Below are positions 1-4,516 of a stretch of 7,936 nt of DNA, one piece after another. Both the position numbers and the translations under genes were made by a program. The DNA is from Pseudomonadota bacterium (GTDB lineage Bacteria; Pseudomonadota; Alphaproteobacteria; Rhizobiales; Xanthobacteraceae), in the NCBI GenBank assembly GCA_023434095.1, contig JAEYTJ010000083.1:1-7936 (forward strand), written 5' to 3'. Each line of letters opens with the position of its first letter. Position 1 is the stretch's first letter. A model generated the notes under the pieces. It searched no databases. It saw only the letters and a list, made by a program, of their open reading frames with translations, and was not told the origin of the DNA.

Positions 1-1039
1 AGTCGCCCGAGAAGTGCCCCTCATTGCCGAACATCTCGTGCCAGGACAGCACCGCGTCGTTGCAGGGATGGTAGGCATAGTGGCAGGTCGGGCGATAGGC
101 GACCTGGGCGCCGTTGCGCACGGTGAAGTAGTCGGCGATCGAGATCGACTCGTTGTGGGTGACGAGGAAGCCGTGCTGCGCCCCGAGGCTCGGGCACCAG
201 GTGCGCACCTTGGTGGCGGCGCCGGCCTGCATCAGATAGATCGCCGCGCCGGAGCCGAAATTATGGGTGTGGGCGTTGGCCGGCATCCATTTCTCATGGG
301 TGCCCCAGCCGAGTTCGGAGGGCTGGAGCCCCTCGGAGACAAAGCCTTCCACCGACCAGGTGTTGACGAACTTGCCGAAGGGGCGCGGGTCGCGGGCGCG
401 CTGGGTGTCGCGCTCGGCGATGTGGATGCCCTTGACGCCGGCGCGGCTCATCAGCTCCGCCCAACCCTCGCGGCTGGTCGGTTCCTCGAAGTCGAGCCCG
501 GTATCGGTGGCGACGTCGACCAGCGCCTGCTTGACGAACCACGACACCATGCCGGGATTGGCGCCGCAGCAGGAAACCGCCGTGGGGCCGCCCGGATTGG
601 CGCGCTTGGCCTTCAGCATGGATTCGCGCAGCGCGTAGTTGGAGCGGCTGGCGGGGGTGGCGTCCTTGTCGAAATAGAAGCCAAGCCAGGGCTCGACCAC
701 CGTGTCGATGTAGAGCGCGCCGCAGTCGCGGGCGAGCGTCATGATGTCGACGGAGCCGGTGTCGACCGAGAGGTTGATGAGGAAGCCGCGCCCGCCGGTG
801 GTCAGCAGGGGCTTCAGCACGTCGACGTAGTTTTCCTGGGTGATCGCCAGCTGCAGGAAGCGGATGCCGCGCTCGTCGAGAAGCGCGCGGTTGTCGTCCA
901 CCGGGTCGATGACGGTCAGCCGTTCCTTGTCGAAATCGAAATGCCGCTCGAGGAGGGGCAGGGTACCGCGACCGATCGAGCCGAAGCCTATCATCACGAG
1001 GGGACCGTCGATTTTTCCGTAGACCGGCCAGACTGACAT
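1..1039 (-). CDS. hss: Homospermidine synthase, 3' end cut by window edge
   Basis: This enzyme joins two putrescines (or spermidine plus putrescine) with NAD+ as recycled cofactor, giving sym-homospermidine and releasing ammonia or diaminopropane. It is cytosolic and belongs to polyamine metabolism. The first 346 residues are visible; the family is about 475 long, so roughly the last quarter lies outside. Seen: a Rossmann nucleotide-binding loop GFGSIGRG (residues 18-25), SVDTGSVD (91-98), ANPGMVSWFVKQ (160-171), AERD (208-211), NTWSVEGFVSEG (226-237) and HTHNFGSG. From memory of the Blastochloris viridis enzyme, its active-site residues D94, E117, N162, E210, W229 and E237 all find counterparts one position lower here (D93, E116, N161, E209, W228, E236). 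This is strong support for a true and probably active HSS. The ATG at 1037-1039 has an AAAGGAGT ribosome binding site at 1050-1057. No other polyamine gene is visible next to it. Confidence 0.96.
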   Translation of the reverse strand, partial: MSVWPVYGKIDGPLVMIGFGSIGRGTLPLLERHFDFDKERLTVIDPVDDNRALLDERGIRFLQLAITQENYVDVLKPLLTTGGRGFLINLSVDTGSVDIMTLARDCGALYIDTVVEPWLGFYFDKDATPASRSNYALRESMLKAKRANPGGPTAVSCCGANPGMVSWFVKQALVDVATDTGLDFEEPTSREGWAELMSRAGVKGIHIAERDTQRARDPRPFGKFVNTWSVEGFVSEGLQPSELGWGTHEKWMPANAHTHNFGSGAAIYLMQAGAATKVRTWCPSLGAQHGFLVTHNESISIADYFTVRNGAQVAYRPTCHYAYHPCNDAVLSWHEMFGNEGHFSGD

Positions 1040-1082
1040 TCTCGGGGACACTCCTTTGGTTCCGAAGGTTGAAAGCGGCCGC

Positions 1083-1112
1083 ACCATGGGACGCCGCAGC
1101 CTGCCGCGTCAA
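1083..1112 (-). promoter_or_regulatory. Candidate promoter for homospermidine synthase
   Basis: On the minus strand a TTGACG box (1107-1112) is followed 18 bases later by CATGGT (1083-1088), which matches only three of six bases of a sigma-70 -10 box. It sits 44 bases or more before the hss start and would leave a leader that includes the good ribosome site. The -35 is convincing and the -10 is poor, so this is only a candidate. Confidence 0.25.
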
Positions 1113-1134
1113 TGGTGACGCGCACGTGACGGGG

Positions 1135-1169
1135 GGCGTTCGAAGGTTGATCGGTTCTGAACGTCGTCA
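1135..1169 (+). repeat. 35-base direct repeat, left copy
   Basis: This stretch starts GGCGTTCGA and ends TCTGAACGTCGTCA. It matches 1773-1807 in the same orientation at 29 of 35 positions by hand count. The two copies lie on either side of the GIY-YIG gene and its hairpins, about 640 bases apart. The left copy runs directly into the first hairpin. Its origin is unknown; it may be the outer part of a dispersed intergenic repeat unit. Confidence 0.7.
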
Positions 1170-1348
1170 TGGCCGGGCTTGGCCCGGCCATCCATGCCTG
1201 GGGCTGGTGGCGCCGGCAAAGTCATGGATGCCCGGCCCGAGGCCGGGCATGACGGGGCTCTCGTTGGCGCGATGCCCCGTCGGGCGTCAGACCGGGCTTG
1301 GCCCAGCCATTGATGCTTGTTGGCGGCAGCGGCGGCAAGGTCGTAGTC
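1166..1348 (+). repeat. Cluster of three palindromic repeat units
   Basis: This cluster occupies about half of the gene-free stretch 1040-1414. Unit 1 has a 10-base perfect stem (ATGGCCGGGC, 1169-1178, with 1182-1191) around a TTG loop. Unit 2 has a 10-base perfect stem (ATGCCCGGCC, 1228-1237, with 1241-1250) around a CGA loop. Unit 3 (1286-1348) is a decayed copy of unit 1 displaced by 120 bases: the core CCGGGCTTGGCCC is kept, but base changes break the outer stem, and the similarity continues through the GGCAA-GTC tail. The hairpins are GC-rich with no T-run, so they are not typical factor-independent terminators. They look like dispersed intergenic palindromes of Hyphomicrobiales. No gene is supported here; the open frames across it are by-products of base composition. 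Confidence 0.85.
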
Positions 1349-1414
1349 GGCGCGGGGGAAACCGAGGCATCACCCGGTCTTGCGGAGGTACCGGGAGCCT
1401 GACAGCTTGCCGTC

Positions 1415-1705
1415 ATGAAGGGCGGCTTCGTCTATCTTCTCACCAACCGGCCGAACGGGACGCTGTATGTCGGCGTGACGTCGGACCTGGTTCGACGGGT
1501 CTGGGAGCATCGCGAGGGAGTGGTCGAGGGATTCACCCGGCGCTATCGATTGAAATCACTTGTCTATTTTGAGCACTACGACGAAATCGCCACCGCCATT
1601 CAGCGCGAGCAGACCATGAAGCACTGGCCTCGCGCCTGGAAGGTGCGGCTGATCCATGCCGCCAATCCGGACTGGCGCGACCTTTACGACGAGATCGTGC
1701 GTTAG
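1415..1705 (+). CDS. Small GIY-YIG nuclease-family protein
   Basis: This is a single-domain GIY-YIG protein of 96 residues, the length usual for the stand-alone bacterial group (COG2827-like). The family cuts DNA in some members, but the role of these small chromosomal versions is not known. Seen: the first strand VYLL (6-9), the second strand LYVGVT (17-22) standing for YIG, then arginines at 27-28 and EHREG (31-35). A second half holds YFEHYD (51-56), REQTMKHW (64-71) and NPDW (84-87). By analogy with I-TevI the catalytic set would be Y7, Y18, R27 or R28, and E65 as metal ligand, so the site looks intact. An in-frame stop at 1400-1402 makes the ATG at 1415 the first possible start; no good ribosome site precedes it. 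By hand count GC falls to about 52-58% within 1501-1620, lower than the neighbours. Hairpin repeats flank it on both sides. Confidence 0.9.
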   Translation: MKGGFVYLLTNRPNGTLYVGVTSDLVRRVWEHREGVVEGFTRRYRLKSLVYFEHYDEIATAIQREQTMKHWPRAWKVRLIHAANPDWRDLYDEIVR

Positions 1706-1721
1706 AGCCGCCGGCGGGGAG

Positions 1722-1763
1722 GTCGTGGATGCCCGGCCCAAGGCCGGGCATGACGGTGCTCTC
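1722..1763 (+). repeat. Hairpin repeat copy after the GIY-YIG stop
   Basis: This is a near copy (39 of 42 bases by hand count) of 1221-1262 in the same orientation. Its 10-base stem ATGCCCGGCC (1729-1738, with 1742-1751) surrounds a CAA loop. It begins 17 bases after the GIY-YIG stop, in the gap between that gene and the convergent phaZ. It could end or stabilise transcripts from either side, but it lacks a T-run. The rest of the gap to 1868 holds the right copy of the direct repeat and nothing else I recognise. Confidence 0.85.
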
Positions 1764-1772
1764 CCGCGCGAT

Positions 1773-1807
1773 GGCGTTCGAGGGCTGCTTGGCTCTGAAC
1801 GTCATCA
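1773..1807 (+). repeat. 35-base direct repeat, right copy
   Basis: This is the partner of 1135-1169 (29 of 35 identical, same orientation). It follows the hairpin copy after a short GC-rich joint ending in GCGCGAT. A similar GCGCGATG joint also follows the upstream hairpin at 1228-1250, suggesting both sides derive from one longer repeat unit. Confidence 0.65.
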
Positions 1808-1868
1808 GCACCAGGCGCGGCAATCGATTTCGGCGTCCGGCGCTGCGAGCGGTCGCCCGCCCCGCACC

Positions 1869-3098
1869 TCACGCATCGGCGGCGAGGATGTGGTTGCGGA
1901 CCAGCGGGTAGACCTGGCCCTTCCAGCGGCGGCCGGAGAACACGCCGTAATGGCCGACGCCGGCCTGCATGTGGTGGCGGCGCAGATGCGGGCGCAGGGA
2001 GGTGCAGATGTCCTGCGCCGCCACCGTCTGGCCGACCGCGCAGATGTCGTCGCGCTCGCCTTCCACGGTGAGCAGGGCGGTGCGGCGGATGGCCCGGAAG
2101 TCGATGCGCGCGCCGCGATAGGTGAGCACGCCGCGCGGCAGTTCGTGCTGCTGGAACACCTTGGCGATGGTTTCCAGATAGAACTCGGCCGCGAGGTCGA
2201 GCACGGCGAAATATTCGTCATAGAAGGTCTTGGTCGTGGCGGCCTTGTCTCGCTCGCCCATGGCGAGGTTCTCGTAGAGCCCGAGATGCGCCTTCACATG
2301 GCGCTCCAGATTCATCGCCATGAAGGCGCCGACCTGCACGAAGCCGGGATAGACCCGCCGCCCCGCCCCCGGAAAGCCCGGCGGCACGGTGGCGATGAGG
2401 TTCTGCGCGAACCACTCGATGGGCTTGGAGGTGGCGAGCTCGTTCACCTTGGTCGGGTTGACGCGGGTGTCCACGGGCCCGGCCATCAGCGTCATCGACA
2501 GGGGCTGGGCCGGGTTGTCCGCCTGCGCCATGACCGCACCGGCGGCGAGCACCTGCACGCAGGGCTGGCACACCGCGAGCACGTGGGCGCCGGGGCCGAT
2601 TTCCTCGAGAAAGCGGACGACGTGGCCGACATAATCGTCGAAGCCGAAGCCGCCCTCGCTCAGCGGCACGTCGCGGGCATTGTGCCAGTCGGTGATGTAG
2701 ACGTCGTGTTCCGGCAGCAGCGTCTTCACCGTGTCGAGCAGCAGCGTGGCGAAATGGCCGGACAGCGGCGCGACGACGAGAAGGCGGGGCTGGGGCTGGT
2801 CGACATCCTTGGCGAAATGCAGCAGCGAGCCGAAAGGCAGCGACAGCGCCACCTCCTCGCGCAGCTCGACCTCGCGATTGCCGACGGTGACGGTGCCGAT
2901 GGCGAAGGGCGGGCGCTCATGGCTGAGGCCGGCCCGCTCGATCATCTCGAAGCCGGCGGCGAGGTTGCGCAGCAGCGGGGTGTCGTTGAGGCCGCCCATC
3001 GCCTCGCCCATCGTGCCGAGCATCTGTCGCGACAGCCGCGCGGCCAGGCGGAACGGATCGAACAGATCGGACTGGGCCTGATAGGCGGCATAGATCAT
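1869..3098 (-). CDS. phaZ: Intracellular poly(3-hydroxybutyrate) depolymerase
   Basis: This enzyme breaks down stored polyhydroxyalkanoate granules inside the cell into hydroxybutyrate units. From the ATG at 3096-3098 the protein is 409 residues, within the usual size for the PhaZ1/PhaZa1 family. It is an alpha/beta hydrolase with cysteine in place of the lipase-box serine. Seen in this numbering: C177 in AVCQP, D350 in VEGERDD and H383 in GVGHYGVF. These line up with Cys183, Asp355 and His388 remembered for the Ralstonia eutropha enzyme. There is no signal peptide, as expected for an intracellular form. The N-terminus MIYAAYQAQSDLFDPFRLAA fits family starts. The frame stays open upstream to a GTG at 3192-3194 (441 residues), but those 32 residues are Pro/Arg/His-rich and unlike the family; GGAAGA lies ten bases before the ATG. 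No phaC or phasin gene is present in the window. Confidence 0.95.
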   Translation of the reverse strand: MIYAAYQAQSDLFDPFRLAARLSRQMLGTMGEAMGGLNDTPLLRNLAAGFEMIERAGLSHERPPFAIGTVTVGNREVELREEVALSLPFGSLLHFAKDVDQPQPRLLVVAPLSGHFATLLLDTVKTLLPEHDVYITDWHNARDVPLSEGGFGFDDYVGHVVRFLEEIGPGAHVLAVCQPCVQVLAAGAVMAQADNPAQPLSMTLMAGPVDTRVNPTKVNELATSKPIEWFAQNLIATVPPGFPGAGRRVYPGFVQVGAFMAMNLERHVKAHLGLYENLAMGERDKAATTKTFYDEYFAVLDLAAEFYLETIAKVFQQHELPRGVLTYRGARIDFRAIRRTALLTVEGERDDICAVGQTVAAQDICTSLRPHLRRHHMQAGVGHYGVFSGRRWKGQVYPLVRNHILAADA

Positions 3099-3227
3099 CG
3101 GCGGGAAATCTTCCGGCAAAGCGCGAACGGCGACGGGGCGGCGGGAGGCCAGATGCTCCGGCCGCCGGTCGCTCGGCGCAGGGTGCGGATGCACGGTGCG
3201 ACAAGGATCGGCGGGCCTGCCGGAGCC

Positions 3228-3257
3228 ATCCTAGAGCGGATGCAATGAAGCTGCCAA
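3228..3257 (-). promoter_or_regulatory. phaZ: Candidate phaZ promoter
   Basis: On the minus strand TTGGCA (3252-3257) is followed after 18 bases by TAGGAT (3228-3233), a fair sigma-70 match. It lies about 130 bases before the preferred phaZ start, in the gap shared with the divergent GST-like gene. The spacing suits either phaZ start. I could not find an equally good promoter for the plus-strand gene in 3258-3388. Confidence 0.35.
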
Positions 3258-3388
3258 GGAGGGCGCGCGCGGCGGCCGCGCCGCCCCTCGCTCCGGGCGC
3301 GCCGTCATCGCCCGGTCGGGAATGGCACGAACTGTGATTGCGGTTTTCCCGCTGCACACTGACGCCCGCCGAAACAGGACGCCCGCCA

Positions 3389-4189
3389 ATGCCGCCCGCC
3401 AAGCCGACTGCAAAGCCGCCCGCGACCCGCCCCGCGCCTGCCGCTGCCCGCAGCAAGGAGCCGGCCGAGCGGTCCGCCAAGCGGTCCCCCAAGGCTTCGG
3501 CGCCGGACGCCCGACGGGAAGCGCAAGCGGAGGCGCCGGCGGCGGTGCTTACCATCAGCAGCAAGAACTACTCGTCGTGGTCGCTGCGCGGCTATCTCCT
3601 GTGCCGGCTGGCCGGGCTTCCCTTCACCGAGGCGCGGGTCTCGGCGGACGACCCTTCGATCCGGGCGGAGCTGCTGCTGCAATCCTCCTCCTTCCTCGTG
3701 CCGGGCCTCGACCATGAGGGGCTGCGCATCTGGGACACGCTGTCCATCGCCGAATATCTGCACGAATTGATGCCAGAGGCCGGGCTTCTGCCCAGTAACC
3801 GCGCAGCGCGGGCGCAGTGCCGCTCCATCAGCGGGGAAATGCATTCCGGCTTCGCCAATCTGCGCTCGGCGCTGCCGATGAACATCAAGGCGCACCATCC
3901 CGGCTTCAAGGTGTGGGCCGGCGCGCAGGGCGACATCCTGCGCATCGTCACCCTCTGGACCGAGTGCCTCGCGGCCCATGGCGGGCCCTATCTGTTCGGG
4001 GCGACGCCGACCATGGCGGACGCGATGTACGCCCCCGTCTGCTCGCGCTTCACCACCTATGACGTGCCGCTGGACCCGGCGAGCCGCGCCTATTGCAAGA
4101 CCATGCTCGCCCTGCCGGCGATGCAGGACTGGATGGACGCGGCGCGTGCGGAGCCGGAGGAGATGGAAGAGCTGGACGTGGAGTTCTGA
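3389..4189 (+). CDS. Glutathione S-transferase family protein with long N-terminal tail
   Basis: This is a cytosolic GST-fold protein; the family conjugates or reduces substrates with glutathione, and the substrate cannot be told here. The thioredoxin-like N-domain begins LTISSKNYSSWSLRGYLL, carries the cis-proline turn FLVPGL, and ends in the glutathione-contact segment WDTLSIAEYLHEL. An all-helical C-domain follows, with GGPYLFGATPTMADAMYAP as the usual N-capping region. From the ATG at 3389 the protein is 266 residues, of which the first 52 are almost only Ala, Pro, Lys, Arg, Ser and Glu. AGGA lies nine bases before this ATG. An alternative GTG start at 3545 has CGGAGG 11 bases or so ahead and would give a 214-residue protein beginning exactly where the family normally begins. 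The tail's third codon positions are about 85% G or C and all its lysines are AAG, as in real coding sequence, so I kept the longer form. Confidence 0.88.
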   Translation: MPPAKPTAKPPATRPAPAAARSKEPAERSAKRSPKASAPDARREAQAEAPAAVLTISSKNYSSWSLRGYLLCRLAGLPFTEARVSADDPSIRAELLLQSSSFLVPGLDHEGLRIWDTLSIAEYLHELMPEAGLLPSNRAARAQCRSISGEMHSGFANLRSALPMNIKAHHPGFKVWAGAQGDILRIVTLWTECLAAHGGPYLFGATPTMADAMYAPVCSRFTTYDVPLDPASRAYCKTMLALPAMQDWMDAARAEPEEMEELDVEF

Positions 4190-4211
4190 GGAGGCGGGGT
4201 TACAGAGCGAT

Positions 4212-4315
4212 GTCATCCTGAGGAGCGCGCGGAGCGCGCCTCGAAGGATGGCCTTTCGGGCGCTCGTTGGCGACATCCTTCGAGGCCCGGCCATAGGCCG
4301 GGCACACAGGATGAC
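4212..4315. repeat. Composite two-hairpin palindromic element (REPIN-like)
   Basis: The element is bounded by inverted GTCATCCT (4212-4219) and AGGATGAC (4308-4315). The left half is an imperfect hairpin from CATCCTGAGG to CCTCGAAGGATG (4214-4250) with GCGCGC runs at the tip. The right half starts CATCCTTCGAGG (4274-4285), holds a perfect 8-base stem GCCCGGCC (4285-4292, with 4296-4303) around ATA, and closes on AGGATG. A spacer of about 23 bases separates the halves. This is the layout of a paired, oppositely oriented REP doublet, placed just after the GST-like stop. Confidence 0.8.
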
Positions 4316-4324
4316 GTCGCATCT

Positions 4325-4381
4325 GGGATGCCCCCAGTCCCCCGATCGGCGCGCCGCGCTGCGGCTCGTCCGGGATGACGA
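4325..4381 (-). repeat. Dispersed palindrome-type intergenic repeat, second kind
   Basis: Read on the minus strand it begins TCGTCATCCCGGACGAGC, continues GCAGCGCGGCGCGCCGATC and ends in a GGGAT-like part. TCGTC (4366-4370) and GACGA (4377-4381) form a short inverted pair. I recognise this wording from memory as a common intergenic repeat of Bradyrhizobium and relatives; the family assignment is inference. Confidence 0.55.
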
Positions 4382-4421
4382 TAAGGGCCGGCCGTATCCG
4401 CCACCACCCTACCCCTCAGGA

Positions 4422-4498
4422 CCGGGCTTGACCCGGCCACCCAGTCTTTGGGGCCAGCGTGGAGCGCGTGGCGGGATCCCCGGGGCAAGCCCGGGGAT
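4422..4498. repeat. Two further GC-rich hairpins between convergent genes
   Basis: The first has a stem CCGGG (4422-4426, with 4432-4436) and resembles the decayed CCGGGCTTG core found at 1292-1300. The second has a 9-base stem ATCCCCGGG (4476-4484, with 4490-4498) around GCAAG. The second ends 19 bases before the polA stop and may serve as a transcript end for polA on the minus strand, but it has no T-run. Together with the two elements to the left they fill most of the gene-free stretch 4190-4516; I see no gene in it. Confidence 0.7.
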
Positions 4499-4516
4499 GA
4501 GGGCGCGGGCGCCCCC

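Noticed and set aside
14..1036. 340-codon open frame on the plus strand opposite homospermidine synthase
   Set aside because: It is fully antisense to a clearly recognised enzyme; the Gly/Ala/Val/Arg/His-rich product has no family features. Long antisense frames are expected where GC3 is very high.
1115..1130. GTGAC repeated around CACGTG upstream of hss, considered as an operator
   Set aside because: The motif is short, its spacing fits no regulator I recognise, and it lies upstream of a weak promoter candidate only.
1069..1572. 167-codon plus-strand frame across the hairpin repeats into the GIY-YIG gene
   Set aside because: Its peptide is a translation of the palindromes (AWPGHP, MPGPRPGMT) and it overlaps the real gene in another frame.
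1656..3248. 530-codon plus-strand open frame opposite phaZ
   Set aside because: It is a mirror of phaZ codon bias, rich in His, Arg, Ala and Gly with no recognisable domain, and it overlaps the GIY-YIG gene end and the repeats.
3262..3300. GC-only stretch with partial palindromes in the phaZ/GST gap
   Set aside because: It is a low-complexity GCGCGGCGG run; no stem longer than five bases with a clear loop, so no element is called.
3305..4294. 329-codon minus-strand open frame opposite the GST-like gene
   Set aside because: It begins in the downstream repeat and runs antisense to a clear GST fold; the product is Arg/Gly-rich without domains.
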